A stretch of 64,000 nucleotides of DNA from an uncultured Prevotellaceae bacterium (GCA_947165505.1 CAMVAT010000003.1:108576-172575); one strand, 5' to 3'; positions 42,266 to 51,407 are shown, numbered from the stretch's first letter. Made by a program: numbers and translations. The notes: generated by a model from the sequence alone, not told the origin.

Positions 42266-44863
42266 ATGGCGAACATGAAACTTCGAATCTTCGGTATCCT
42301 ATGGCTCTTCATGGCCGTAATGAGCACGACGCTGCACGCTCAGCAGCGGCAGTACATCAACGAGGGGTGGACCTTCGGCGAGGCTCGCCTCAACCACCGA
42401 TATCCGGCGCAGGTGCCGGGTGTGGTGCACACCGACCTGCTCAGACTGGGACTGATCGACGACCCCTATGTGGCGCTCAATGAGCGCAAGGTGCAGTGGG
42501 TGGACAAGGAAGACTGGGTCTATGAGACCCGATTCAGTCCGGCACCCGACATCCTCGGTCAATCGCACGTCGAACTCTGCTTCGACGGACTCGACACCTA
42601 CGCCGATGTCTATCTCAACGACTCGCTCATCCTGAAAGCTGACAATATGTTCCGCAGATGGCGTGTGGATGTGTCGGCGCTCGTCAAAGCCGGCGACAAC
42701 CTGCTACGTGTCTATCTGCACTCGCCCGTCAAGGTGGATATGCCCAAATGGGAACAGACGCCGCACCTCTATGGCGCGGCCAACGACCAGTCGGAAAACG
42801 GCGGACTGCTCGACCGCAAACTCAGTGTGTTCGCCAGAAAGGCAGGATACCACTATGGTTGGGACTGGGGACCGCGACTCGTCACGTCGGGCATCTGGCG
42901 GCAGGTGTATCTCGAGGCGTGGGACGGGGTGCGCGTCACCGACGTGCATCTGCGTCAGCGCGAGGTGACAAAGGCCAAGGCTCTCATCACTGATGTGGTG
43001 GAGGTGGAGGCCGACCACGAGGTGCCGCAGGCGGTGGTCAACATCTGCGACCAGAACACGGGCAGGACGCTGGCCTCTAAAAAGTGCGCGCTGAAGAAAG
43101 GACGCAACACGGTGGCTCTCGACTTCAACATCCGACACCCGCGACTGTGGTGGTGCCACGGACTGGGAAAGCCTGAGCGATATACGCTCACCACTCAGGT
43201 GACCATCGACCGGCAGACGGTGGCAAGGCATGACGACCGCATCGGACTGCGGTCGGTGAAACTCATCACCGAGCCCGATGCCGACGGTAAGAGGCAGTTC
43301 TACTTCGTGCTCAACGGCGTGCCCGTCTTTGCCAAGGGCACCAACTACATCCCGCAAGATAATTTCCTGACCGAGGTGACGCCCGAGAGATACCGGCATA
43401 CGCTGCAAGATGCCGTCGATGCCAATATGAACATGATACGCGTGTGGGGTGGGGGCGTCTATGAGGACGACTTGTTCTATGACCTCTGCGATGAGATGGG
43501 ACTGATGGTGTGGCAGGACTTCATGTTCGCATGTAGCACCTATCCCGCCGAAGGACAGTGGGTGGAAAGCGTGAGGCATGAGGCTGCCGACAACATACGC
43601 CGGCTGCGCAACCACCCCAGCATCGTGTTGTGGTGCGGCGGCAATGAGTGCATGGACGCTTGGTACAACTGGGGATGGAAAGGACGGATGGAGAAGACCA
43701 ATCCCGAGGGGGCACGGTTGGTGGAGCGGCAGCAGGAATACCTCTACTACGATGTGCTGGCCGATGTGGCACGCCAACTCATACCCGACGACATCTACAC
43801 GCCTGGGTCGCCCTTCACCGTGCGCGGGCATGGCAGCGACGGCGTGAATGGCGACCGGCACTTCTATGGCGTCGGACACCGGCGGATGCCCGTGAGCAGC
43901 TACAACCAGGAGACGGCGCATTTCTTCTCTGAATACGGCATGCAGTCGTTTCCGGAATATGCCACTATCCTGAAGTTCGCTCCGGATACCGCCACACACC
44001 ACATCGACGGACCGGTGATGATGTGGCACCAGCGCGGGGGAGCGGAGGCCAACAAGACCATCGAGTGGTATATCAACAACGAATACGGACAGTCTGGCGA
44101 CTTCAAGCAGTTTCTATACGTGGCGCAACTGTTGCAGGGCGATGCCATGCGCACGGCCATCGAGGCTCACCGCAGGCGGATGCCGCTGTGCATGGGGTCG
44201 CTGCTGTGGCAGCACGACGACTGCTGGCCTGTGGCATCATGGGCTACGCGCGACTACTACGGACGATGGAAGGCGGCTCACTATATGGTGCGAAAGGCGT
44301 TTGAACCGCTCATCTGCTCGGCGGTGTGCAGCGGCGACTCGCTGTATGTCTATGCCGTGAGTGATTTGCTGCAAACGGAGAAGGGAACGCTCAGTCTGAC
44401 TTCATATTCGCTTGACGGACAGGTGGTGAACCAACAGACGGCATCTGTGACGGTGCCGGCCAACACCTCTACAAGGGTGTGTGCGCTCCCGTTGAAAGAG
44501 TGGCTCGGCAATCACCCGCGCAACGAGGTGGTCATCGCCATGTCGCTCAGCACTACAGCGGGACACGATTACTCGGCCAACGCTTTCCTCTGTATGCAGA
44601 AAGAGCTGCGGCTGCACACCGTGCAACCGCAGGTGAACGTACAACCCGCCGAAGGCGGATGTCGTATCACGGTCAAGGCCGAACAGTTTGTGAGGGCTTT
44701 GTGCCTGTCGGTCGCCGGCGACGACGGGCAGTGCAGTGACAACTACTTCGACCTGTTGCCTGGCCAGGCTGTCAGTTGCCTCTTCCGCACTGCGCTGTCG
44801 GCTGAGGAGGTGAGACAAAGGCTCACGCTGCAATGCCTCAACGACCTGCAACAGCATAAATAA
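42266..44863 (+). CDS. GH2 family beta-mannosidase
   Basis: An 865-residue exported enzyme with a signal peptide (about 1-25, FGILWLFMAVMSTTLHAQ). The N-terminal jelly-roll domain (WTFGEARLNHRYPAQVPGVVH) and immunoglobulin-like domain lead to a TIM barrel. The acid/base residue is Glu461 in VLWCGGNECMDAWYNWG and the nucleophile Glu556 in HFFSEYGMQSFPEY, both in standard beta-mannosidase contexts. It would release terminal mannose from manno-oligosaccharides in the periplasm. ATG 42275 is an alternative start. It probably shares a transcript with the GH115 gene, ending at the palindrome just downstream. Confidence 0.92.
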   Translation: MANMKLRIFGILWLFMAVMSTTLHAQQRQYINEGWTFGEARLNHRYPAQVPGVVHTDLLRLGLIDDPYVALNERKVQWVDKEDWVYETRFSPAPDILGQSHVELCFDGLDTYADVYLNDSLILKADNMFRRWRVDVSALVKAGDNLLRVYLHSPVKVDMPKWEQTPHLYGAANDQSENGGLLDRKLSVFARKAGYHYGWDWGPRLVTSGIWRQVYLEAWDGVRVTDVHLRQREVTKAKALITDVVEVEADHEVPQAVVNICDQNTGRTLASKKCALKKGRNTVALDFNIRHPRLWWCHGLGKPERYTLTTQVTIDRQTVARHDDRIGLRSVKLITEPDADGKRQFYFVLNGVPVFAKGTNYIPQDNFLTEVTPERYRHTLQDAVDANMNMIRVWGGGVYEDDLFYDLCDEMGLMVWQDFMFACSTYPAEGQWVESVRHEAADNIRRLRNHPSIVLWCGGNECMDAWYNWGWKGRMEKTNPEGARLVERQQEYLYYDVLADVARQLIPDDIYTPGSPFTVRGHGSDGVNGDRHFYGVGHRRMPVSSYNQETAHFFSEYGMQSFPEYATILKFAPDTATHHIDGPVMMWHQRGGAEANKTIEWYINNEYGQSGDFKQFLYVAQLLQGDAMRTAIEAHRRRMPLCMGSLLWQHDDCWPVASWATRDYYGRWKAAHYMVRKAFEPLICSAVCSGDSLYVYAVSDLLQTEKGTLSLTSYSLDGQVVNQQTASVTVPANTSTRVCALPLKEWLGNHPRNEVVIAMSLSTTAGHDYSANAFLCMQKELRLHTVQPQVNVQPAEGGCRITVKAEQFVRALCLSVAGDDGQCSDNYFDLLPGQAVSCLFRTALSAEEVRQRLTLQCLNDLQQHK

Positions 44864-44865
44864 CA

Positions 44866-44911
44866 AAAACTAGAGGTGCCACCCTGCATGCAGGGTGGCA
44901 CCTCTAGTTTT
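44866..44911. terminator. Perfect 46-bp palindrome between convergent genes
   Basis: Two 23-base arms (AAAACTAGAGGTGCCACC and onward to TGCA|TGCA) are exact reverse complements with no spacer. The stem ends in A-runs and T-runs on both strands. It lies 2 bases after the beta-mannosidase stop and 20 bases after the secG stop, so it should terminate both transcripts. Confidence 0.88.
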
Positions 44912-44930
44912 GTAGATACCGATTGCTTTA

Positions 44931-45413
44931 TTATTTCTTGCCAGCGTCAGCGGCAGGGGCCTCGGCCTTTGCTGCAGGAGCGGCTGCAGGAGCGGCAGCG
45001 CCCTCAGCGGGTTTGGCTGCGGGAGCGGCGGCAGGAGCGGCGGCACCCTCAGCGGGTTTGGCGGCAGGAGCGGCGGCACCCTCAGCGGGCAGGGTGGCAG
45101 TGCCCTCGGCAGGTTTCTGCGAAGCACCAAACGACTGCTGGGTGGCAGCGGGGGTCTTGCTACCCTCTACCACACTCTGCTGCGAGGCGCGTCCGGGGGC
45201 AACGTAAGCACAGATAACACTCAGCACAACCATGGCGATGGCCAGACCCCAAGTAGCCTTCTCGATGAAGTCGGTGGTCTTGCGCACACCCAACAGGTTG
45301 TTTGACGATGAGAAGTTGCTCGAAAGACCACCTCCCTTTGACTCTTGAATCAGCACGATGAATATCATCAGCAGTGCTGCTACTACAATCAGAATGACGA
45401 AAAATGTGTACAT
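44931..45413 (-). CDS. secG: Preprotein translocase subunit SecG with Ala/Pro-rich tail
   Basis: A 160-residue protein. Two transmembrane helices (about 3-24 and 54-74) flank the SecG loop QESKGGGLSSNFSSSNNLLG. It is the accessory subunit of SecYEG. The last 85 residues are a low-complexity tail of repeated KPAEGAAAPAA units, longer than the SecG norm, probably disordered and in the periplasm or cytoplasm according to the helix count. Last gene of the housekeeping run; only one base separates it from the upstream gene. Confidence 0.9.
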   Translation of the reverse strand: MYTFFVILIVVAALLMIFIVLIQESKGGGLSSNFSSSNNLLGVRKTTDFIEKATWGLAIAMVVLSVICAYVAPGRASQQSVVEGSKTPAATQQSFGASQKPAEGTATLPAEGAAAPAAKPAEGAAAPAAAPAAKPAEGAAAPAAAPAAKAEAPAADAGKK

Positions 45414-45414
45414 T

Positions 45415-46158
45415 TTACTTTTTATTATTATTACTATTTATAATCAATTTTTCTAAAAATCGAATTTGGTCTGCAAAGTAAGCACTTTTTTTCGGATAAT
45501 TCAAATTTATCCGCTTAATTATTTCCAAAGCCTTTGAATATCTGCCCTGTTTGATGTATATCTGGGCCAAAGTCTCGGTGAAAAAGCCTTCATCGCGCGA
45601 TTTCTTGTCTTTTTGCTCGTCGTCGAGCTCGGGCAGATACTCTAACTTCTCTTTCAAGTCGATCTTCCCTCCACTGAGGAATTCGTCGATGAGCTGCTGA
45701 CCCTTCATCTGGGGCACCGGCTCGGCCGGAGCACTATCGGTGTCTTCGGCTTGCACCAAGTAGGCCACATAGTCGATGGCGGCGTCGGCGGCGGTAGGCT
45801 TCCGGTTCTGGCGCTGCGGACCAGGCTGGCCTGGTTGCTGCTCCAAAAACTGGTCGATGAGCGAGAGTGTGCGGCTCTTCGGCTCTTCTTCTGCGGCCAC
45901 ACGCTGTCGAGGCTCCTCTTTGCGCAGACGATAATGGGATGCCTCGACCAGATTGAAAATCACGCGGCGGTCGGTGATGTATATGGCTGCCCGACGCAAC
46001 TCCTCGTCGAAGGATGGGTCGTGCAGTAAGTATAAATTCTGTAACAGCAAAATCCGTGCCGTTTGATAGTACGGATGCTGGGCAAGCAATGAACGGAGGT
46101 CGTAGAGCGTCTCCTTGTTCATCGTCTCAGGGTGCTGTATGAGTTGTGACAGATTCAT
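45415..46158 (-). CDS. Conserved TPR-like protein of unknown function
   Basis: A 247-residue cytoplasmic protein beginning MNLSQLIQHPETMNKETLYD. The N-terminal half is helical (LAQHPYYQTARILLLQNLYLL). A central Pro/Gln-rich linker follows, and the C-terminal SRDEGFFTETLAQIYIKQGRYSKALEII-type helix pair (kept short here: IYIKQGRYSKALEIIKRI) is a tetratricopeptide-like repeat. It is found in Bacteroidales between lptE and secG. No function is known to me. ATG 46164 is a possible earlier start. Confidence 0.8.
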   Translation of the reverse strand: MNLSQLIQHPETMNKETLYDLRSLLAQHPYYQTARILLLQNLYLLHDPSFDEELRRAAIYITDRRVIFNLVEASHYRLRKEEPRQRVAAEEEPKSRTLSLIDQFLEQQPGQPGPQRQNRKPTAADAAIDYVAYLVQAEDTDSAPAEPVPQMKGQQLIDEFLSGGKIDLKEKLEYLPELDDEQKDKKSRDEGFFTETLAQIYIKQGRYSKALEIIKRINLNYPKKSAYFADQIRFLEKLIINSNNNKK

Positions 46159-46175
46159 GGGCAAAGAGAGAAAGG

Positions 46176-46697
46176 CTACCAGTTGGCCACGGTGGCGTTG
46201 TATATTTGTTCTACAATGTTTTTCACCATCTCTGTGACCAGTTGCTCCTGCACCGCATTCAGCGATTGCGAGGATTCGTATGTCGAGGTGGCGGTAAACT
46301 GCTGTTCGAAGTCCTGCTCATGGTGCACGGTGTTGACGAAACGTACGTTGACCGTCATCGACAGTTCCGTCTGCGTTGAGTAGCCTTCACTCGATACGCC
46401 CTTGTTGCGCTGCTGGTATTGGGTGATCTCGCCTTCCAACTGCAGATCTCCGTTGCGGCGCACTTGCTGCAACTTGGTGTGCTTGGTGTATATGTCTTTC
46501 AACTCGTCGTTGAAAAGTACTCGCATTGGGGCCCAGACGTAGGCGGCGCGGATGGGGAATTCGGCTATCTGGATGGTCTTCGTCTCGTCGTAGTTGATGC
46601 TGGCACCGTTGAAACTATAGCTGACGGAGCATGCTGTCACCACGACTGCCAGTAATGTCAGTCGCACCGTCGTTGTCAGTATGCTTCGTAGTGTCAT
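46176..46697 (-). CDS. LptE-like lipoprotein (LPS assembly)
   Basis: A 173-residue lipoprotein. The signal peptide ends at the lipobox VVVTAC (Cys about 24). VSYSFNGASINYDETKTIQI and AEFPIRA are typical of the Bacteroidetes LptE family, which supports LptD in placing lipopolysaccharide in the outer membrane. I chose ATG 46697. The frame stays open upstream to 46,784 through a word repeat read as LLNSQTPKLLNSQTP, which would destroy the signal peptide's N-terminal position and is probably not translated. Confidence 0.85.
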   Translation of the reverse strand: MTLRSILTTTVRLTLLAVVVTACSVSYSFNGASINYDETKTIQIAEFPIRAAYVWAPMRVLFNDELKDIYTKHTKLQQVRRNGDLQLEGEITQYQQRNKGVSSEGYSTQTELSMTVNVRFVNTVHHEQDFEQQFTATSTYESSQSLNAVQEQLVTEMVKNIVEQIYNATVANW

Positions 46698-46719
46698 TAG
46701 AAGTTTGGTCGTTTGGTCG

Positions 46720-46850
46720 TTTGTTCGTTGAGGAGTTTGGGAGTTTAGGAGTTTGGGAGTTTGGGAGTTAAGGAGTTTGGACAATAGTTATTGTGATTGT
46801 AAAGTATTCTCCTGCCCCTTACCTCTTGCCCCCTGCCCCAAAGCTTATTC
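46720..46850. repeat. GGAGTTTGGGAGTTTAGG words and family C repeat
   Basis: GGAGTTTGGGAGTTTAGG units (46,725-46,785) next to CTCCTGCCCCTTACCTC and TTGCCCCCTGCCCC strings (46,808-46,842). They fill the spacer between the lptE-like gene and the sigma-54 activator and reach the latter's stop codon. Confidence 0.82.
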
Positions 46851-48077
46851 CAGTCCGTATTGTTTCAGGCGGCGGTAGAGGGTGCGGTCTGAGATGCCCA
46901 GTTCCTGTGCCGCTTTCTTGCGGTTGCCGCCGTGCCGCTCCAGGGCTTTGACCAGGTTCTGCCTGACCATGTCATCCAGGTTCAAGCTCTCGTTGTCGGA
47001 TATCTCCTCGGCTTCGGCTTCCTCTATCGTGGTGCGGCGTGTGCCGTTCGTTTCTTTCTCGTCTATCGGGTCAAGCGTGCTGGGCAGATTGCCCAAGGTT
47101 CCGTGGCTGGCGATGGCGCCCTTGTTTTGGTCGTCAAATTTCTGGCGCAAGTCGGTCAATTCACGACGCATGTCTCCCATGTTGTTTTGCAACTCGTAGA
47201 GAATCTTGAACAGCAGTTCGCGTTCATTCTCATACTGATGATTTTTGTTGTCGTGACCGATGGTGGCCAACTGGGTGGTCTCGCGGTCGTGGGGGATAAA
47301 CTGGCTCAGGATGTCGGCGTCTATCTCACGGCGTTCGCTCATGATCGACATCTGCTCCGTCAGGTTCTTCAACTGCCGCACATTGCCCGGCCATTTATAT
47401 TTCAGCATCAGGGCCTCAGCGTCGGGCGTAAGTGTGATGCGGCCCGGCAACTGGTATTTGTCGGCTATCTCGCGGGCGAAAAATGCGAAGAGCAGCAGGA
47501 TGTCGCGACCGCGCTCGCGCAGCGGAGGCATCTGTATGGGGATGGTGTTGAGCCGGTAGTAGAGGTCTTCGCGGAAACGGCGCTCGCTGATGGCACGCTG
47601 CATGTTGACATTGGTGGCTGCCACGATGCGCACGTTGGTCTTGCGGATCTCCTGACCGCCCACACGGATATACTCGCCAGTCTCCAGCACACGCAGCAAC
47701 CGCGCTTGTGTGGCTAGGGGGAGCTCGCCTACCTCGTCAAGAAAGAGCGTGCCGTTGTTGGCGATGCCGAAATAGCCCTCGCTCTCGCCGATGGCTCCCG
47801 TGAATGAGCCTTTCTCGTGTCCGAACAGCTCGCTGTCGATAGTGCCTTCGGGGATGGAGCCGCAGTTGATGGCGAAGTACTTGCCATGCTTGCGGGGGGA
47901 ATTGTCGTGAATGATGCGCGGCAGGGTCTCTTTGCCCACACCGCTCTCGCCAACGATGAGCACCGACAGGTCGGTGGGGGCCACTTGCAGCGCCACGTCG
48001 ATGGCACGGTTGAGTGTGTCACAATTACCGATGATATTGTAACGTGCTTTTACTCGCTGTATCTCATTCTTGTCCAT
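46845..48077 (-). CDS. Sigma-54-type AAA+ transcriptional activator
   Basis: A 410-residue regulator without a sensory domain. Walker A is GESGVGKE (43-50), the sigma-54 contact loop is GSFTGA (about 91-96), Walker B is TLFLDEVGEL (about 110-119), and VAATNVNMQRAI and FREDLYYRLNTIPI follow. The C-terminus holds a Fis-type helix-turn-helix (NRKKAAQELGISDRTLYRRL). The linker between AAA+ and HTH is long and polar. The contact loop is intact, so it should activate RpoN-dependent promoters. This gene is conserved beside pdxA in Bacteroidales. The stimulus is unknown. Confidence 0.9.
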   Translation of the reverse strand: MDKNEIQRVKARYNIIGNCDTLNRAIDVALQVAPTDLSVLIVGESGVGKETLPRIIHDNSPRKHGKYFAINCGSIPEGTIDSELFGHEKGSFTGAIGESEGYFGIANNGTLFLDEVGELPLATQARLLRVLETGEYIRVGGQEIRKTNVRIVAATNVNMQRAISERRFREDLYYRLNTIPIQMPPLRERGRDILLLFAFFAREIADKYQLPGRITLTPDAEALMLKYKWPGNVRQLKNLTEQMSIMSERREIDADILSQFIPHDRETTQLATIGHDNKNHQYENERELLFKILYELQNNMGDMRRELTDLRQKFDDQNKGAIASHGTLGNLPSTLDPIDEKETNGTRRTTIEEAEAEEISDNESLNLDDMVRQNLVKALERHGGNRKKAAQELGISDRTLYRRLKQYGLE

Positions 48078-48085
48078 TAGGCCGG

Positions 48086-48093
48086 CAAAGGTA
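48086..48093 (-). promoter_or_regulatory. -7 element before the sigma-54 activator
   Basis: Reads TACCTTTG on the - strand, 9 bases before the ATG, implying an extremely short leader. The -33 spacing is poor. Confidence 0.5.
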
Positions 48094-48141
48094 CTACTTT
48101 TTTCGCAAACGGGCTAATAATTAGGATTTTTTAAACGTGAT

Positions 48142-49215
48142 TTATTCTGCCTTTGGCGCGGCAGGTGCCTTGAACCTTACTTTCTCGCTGTCATCCCGGC
48201 GCTCGTGGTAGAGCTTCTTCAGGGGGTTGGCCAGTGGCTCGTCGTAGTCGGCTCGGGCGCGGCAGGCATCGATAGCGGTATAGATGGCGTTGCGCAGCGC
48301 ACGTTCGTCGGCGGTGCCCTTGCCGGCGATATCAAAGGCTGGACCGTGGGCGGCCGATGTCAACACGCCTTTCAACCCTGTGGTCAGTTCGATGCCGCTA
48401 CCCTCGGAAAGCAACTTGAAGGGGATGAGACCCTGATCGTGATACATGGCCAGCACGCCGTCGAACGATGTGTATTGGCCTTGACCGAAAAACTCATCGG
48501 CTGCGAAGGGACCGAAAGCATACACTTTCTGTTCGCGCAACTCGTCGGTCACGGGCGTCAGCACCTCTTGCTCTTCTTTGCCGGGGGTGGGGTTGAAGGC
48601 GAGCAGCGCCATGCGGGGGTTGTTGATGCGCAGGTCGCGTTTCAGACTCTGGTAGAAGAGGGTGGCTGCCGCAGTCACATTCTCTTTGGTGATATATGTG
48701 GAGAGCTGGTCGATGGGCGACTCAGGTGCCAGCACGGCCAGTTGAAGACCACCATTCTGACAGATGGTGAGCACCTTCGGGGCGGGCTCGCTGCGCTGCG
48801 CGAGATAGGCTCCCACCGATGCGGCCTCTCCGAGGGCCTCGGCGGTGCAGGGGGCCGACACCAAAACATCGAACAGCCCCGATTCCCAGTCGAGGGCGGC
48901 GCGGTCGAGGGCGGCGCGTGCAGCCCTGGCCGACTCCGGCGTGGGGGAGCCCAAGTCAACCTTCACCTCTTCGTCGGTCGTGTTGAGCATGTTGACACGT
49001 CCGTCTTGCGCCTCGCTGGCGTCGGCAATGATGCTGAAGTTGGCTTGCATGTTGAGCGCCTTGCGATGATAGGCTGCCACCTTGGGCGAGCCGTAGATGA
49101 TGGGTGTGCACAACTCTAATATGGCGGGGTCTGACAGTGCTTTGAATATCACTTCATATCCGATGCCGTTAGTATCTCCTTGCGTGATGGCCACGCGAAT
49201 CATTTTATTGTCCAT
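48142..49215 (-). CDS. pdxA: 4-hydroxythreonine-4-phosphate dehydrogenase
   Basis: A 357-residue enzyme of the DXP-dependent vitamin B6 pathway, oxidising 4-phosphohydroxy-L-threonine. The start VAITQGDTNGIGYEVIFKAL is the PdxA signature. PIIYGSPKVAAYHRKAL and YHDQGLIPFKLL supply substrate- and metal-binding residues, and TSAAHGPAFDIAGKGTA near the C-terminus is characteristic. It is about 25 residues longer than the E. coli protein because of a Lys/Ala-rich tail. ATG 49203 is an equally possible start. The 5' flank is a GTTTAAAG word repeat. Confidence 0.93.
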   Translation of the reverse strand: MDNKMIRVAITQGDTNGIGYEVIFKALSDPAILELCTPIIYGSPKVAAYHRKALNMQANFSIIADASEAQDGRVNMLNTTDEEVKVDLGSPTPESARAARAALDRAALDWESGLFDVLVSAPCTAEALGEAASVGAYLAQRSEPAPKVLTICQNGGLQLAVLAPESPIDQLSTYITKENVTAAATLFYQSLKRDLRINNPRMALLAFNPTPGKEEQEVLTPVTDELREQKVYAFGPFAADEFFGQGQYTSFDGVLAMYHDQGLIPFKLLSEGSGIELTTGLKGVLTSAAHGPAFDIAGKGTADERALRNAIYTAIDACRARADYDEPLANPLKKLYHERRDDSEKVRFKAPAAPKAE

Positions 49216-49219
49216 TTAT

Positions 49220-49399
49220 AGAGTTTATAGTTTAAAGTTTAAAGTTTAAAGTTGAATATCGAATGTATAGGGTTTAGTGTTAGGGTTTAGGGTTGAGTGT
49301 TCTTGGCATATCTCTTACCTCTTACCTCTTACCTCTCACCTCTGATTTAGTGTTCTGGACTATTCTCCTGCCCCTTGCCCCTTGCCTCCTGCCCCAAAG
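49220..49399. repeat. Composite of GTTTAAAG, E, D and C repeat modules
   Basis: GTTTAAAGTTTAAAG (49,224-49,255), TTTAGGGTTGAGTG (49,260-49,293), a TTGGCATATCTC linker (49,294-49,307), TTACCTCTTACCTC (49,308-49,342), then CTGCCCCTTGCCCC (49,365-49,399). The last module is read on the - strand as the tail of the DUF4837-like protein. Confidence 0.85.
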
Positions 49400-50357
49400 C
49401 AAACCCTCCAAATATCGCTGCCTCAAGCTGGCGCATCATGTTGCGTTTCTTCATGCCTGGGGCGAAGACGAAGGCTTCGGCCACGATGGTCAGTGTGCTG
49501 TCGATGGGGATGATGTGCTGGCTGAAGGGACCGCCCATGGCGTCGCCTTCCATCTCCCAGAGTCCCCGGGCGATATACTCACGGCGACCGTCGCGTGCGG
49601 TATAGCTGTAGGCGCTCACGGTGCCGGGCGTGGTGCGCATGTACATGGCGTCGGTCTCCCCTTTGATGTGGCGCTTCATCACGCTGTCGCGTATGCTCAT
49701 GTCGTTGGCGGCGTAGGCGTGGCGCACGGCATAGACACACAGACAGCGTTGCGCTTCAGCCGAGGTGTTCGACAGCCAGATGAAGTCTTTGTCGCGGCGT
49801 TGGGCTGTCAGGTCGTCAGGCACGGATAGCTCTATGCCGAACATCTTGCGGATGGTGTCCTCGGCCTGGCTGTTATGCCGCTCGCTCAGGTAATGGCGGG
49901 TGCGGTCGCTCTCGGCCTGTGCCAATAGCCGGCGGAGCCGTTCGCCCAGGGCGGGCATCTCCCGTCGCAGTGCCGTGCCGCTGGGGGTGTGGATATAGAC
50001 GATGAGCTGGGGGGCGGCGTTCACGTCTTGTTCGTAGCGGATGTGTGTGCGTGTATATCGCACAGAGTCGGCATCTACTTTCACGATATTACGGGCCAAG
50101 GGCTGCTCTTGTCCTATGACGACGTCAAACCACGGCTCGGGCTGTGGCAATCCCTCTACGTCGAGGGTCAGTTGCCGATACACGGCGCTGTCGATGTCGC
50201 CTGTGAGCACTACTTCATACGGCTTGCCTCCGCTCTGGGGCTGTAGCGGGCTGCGGTGGCATCCCGACAGCAGACAGCAGACTGTGGCAAGGGTGATGAG
50301 CCACGCACTGCCGGGGCGTCCGGCCCCGTAGATGTATCGGCGGTCATTGTCTGGCAT
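49347..50357 (-). CDS. DUF4837-like lipoprotein with repeat-made C-terminus
   Basis: A 336-residue lipoprotein, signal peptide ending in the lipobox LLSGC. The mature part KPYEVVLTGDIDSAVYRQL, IRKMFGIELSVPDDL and DFIWLSNTSAEAQRCLCVY matches the Bacteroidales family often labelled DUF4837, of unknown function. The gene overlaps rlmN by 14 bases, as expected for a conserved pair. The final 16 residues (about GQEARGKGQENSPEH) are encoded by a family C repeat and its edge, replacing or extending the normal end. Confidence 0.78.
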   Translation of the reverse strand: MPDNDRRYIYGAGRPGSAWLITLATVCCLLSGCHRSPLQPQSGGKPYEVVLTGDIDSAVYRQLTLDVEGLPQPEPWFDVVIGQEQPLARNIVKVDADSVRYTRTHIRYEQDVNAAPQLIVYIHTPSGTALRREMPALGERLRRLLAQAESDRTRHYLSERHNSQAEDTIRKMFGIELSVPDDLTAQRRDKDFIWLSNTSAEAQRCLCVYAVRHAYAANDMSIRDSVMKRHIKGETDAMYMRTTPGTVSAYSYTARDGRREYIARGLWEMEGDAMGGPFSQHIIPIDSTLTIVAEAFVFAPGMKKRNMMRQLEAAIFGGFALGQEARGKGQENSPEH

Positions 50358-51381
50358 CGGCTATCTCTTTGGCGGTGCTCAGCAGTCCGCATGCGGCATA
50401 GATGTCTTGTCCGCGCGAGGCGCGTATGGTGGTGAACAGGCCGTGCCCGGTCAGGTAGTCGCGCAGCGATGTCATCCGCTCTTCGGGTGCGCCGTGCAAA
50501 TCCACTCCGGGTATCTGGTGGAAGCGGATGAGGTTGACACGGCAGTCGAGGCCGCGAAGCAGCTTCACCAGTTCGCGGGCGTGGAGCGGGGTGTCGTTGA
50601 CACCTCCAAACACGATGTATTCAAACGACAGCCGTCGTTGGTGCGAGAAGTCATATCCGCGCAGCAGTTCTACGACCTCTTGTATGCCCATGCCTCGCTC
50701 GGCGGGCATCAGGGTGGCACGCTGCTCGGGGATGGGCGAGTGCAGGCTGATGGCCACATGGCACTCACTCTCGTCGAGGAAGCGCTGCAACTTATGCTTG
50801 ATGCCCACGCTGCTCACGGTGATGCGCCGCGGACTCCACGCGTAGGCGTAGTCGGCGGTGAGTATCTCAGTGGCTTGCAGCACGTTGTCGAGGTTGTCCA
50901 TCGGCTCGCCTTGTCCCATGAACACGATATTGGTGAGCCGCTCGCGCTCGGGCAGCGCATACACTTGGTTGAGAATGTCGCGCACGCTGAGCTGCCCCTC
51001 GAATCCCTGTTTGCCAGTCTGGCAGAAGAGGCAGTTCATCTTGCAGCCCACCTGGCACGACACGCACAGCGTGGCGCGGTCGCCGTCGGGGATGAACACC
51101 GTCTCCACCTGTCGTCCGCCCTCGGTGGGGAAGAGATATTTGATGGTGCCGTCGGCGGAGGTCTGGCTGAAGGCCGGGGGCATGGCTCCCACCTCATACT
51201 CCTCTGCCAGTCGTTCGCGGTTTCGCTTCGACAGGTTGGTCATCTCGCTGATGTCGCTCACATGCTGTATATAGAGCCATTTGGCTAACTGTGCACCGGC
51301 GAAGGCGGGCATGCCCAATGCGCTCGCCGTCTGTTTCAGTTGGGCGAGTGTCATTCCCAGTAATGCTTTCTTTTCTGCCAT
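50344..51381 (-). CDS. rlmN: Dual-specificity 23S rRNA/tRNA adenine-C2 methyltransferase RlmN
   Basis: A 345-residue radical-SAM enzyme that methylates A2503 of 23S rRNA and A37 of certain tRNAs. The Fe-S cysteines are Cys113, Cys117 and Cys120 in GCKMNCLFCQTG. NIVFMGQGEPMDNLDNV binds SAM. The catalytic cysteine lies in DIYAACGLLS near the C-terminus. I chose ATG 51381 (MAEKKALLGM); the frame opens earlier but crosses the promoter. It is the first gene of the long - strand run ending at secG. Confidence 0.93.
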   Translation of the reverse strand: MAEKKALLGMTLAQLKQTASALGMPAFAGAQLAKWLYIQHVSDISEMTNLSKRNRERLAEEYEVGAMPPAFSQTSADGTIKYLFPTEGGRQVETVFIPDGDRATLCVSCQVGCKMNCLFCQTGKQGFEGQLSVRDILNQVYALPERERLTNIVFMGQGEPMDNLDNVLQATEILTADYAYAWSPRRITVSSVGIKHKLQRFLDESECHVAISLHSPIPEQRATLMPAERGMGIQEVVELLRGYDFSHQRRLSFEYIVFGGVNDTPLHARELVKLLRGLDCRVNLIRFHQIPGVDLHGAPEERMTSLRDYLTGHGLFTTIRASRGQDIYAACGLLSTAKEIADARQ

Positions 51382-51399
51382 CTGCTTTCTTTTTCGCTG

Positions 51400-51407
51400 C
51401 AAAGGTA
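51400..51407 (-). promoter_or_regulatory. -7 element of the rlmN promoter
   Basis: Reads TACCTTTG followed by CAGC on the - strand, 19 bases before the ATG. Confidence 0.6.

Noticed and set aside
46698..46784. Extended N-terminus of the LptE-like protein
   Set aside because: The added 29 residues are translated GGAGTTTGGGAG words and would bury the lipoprotein signal peptide.
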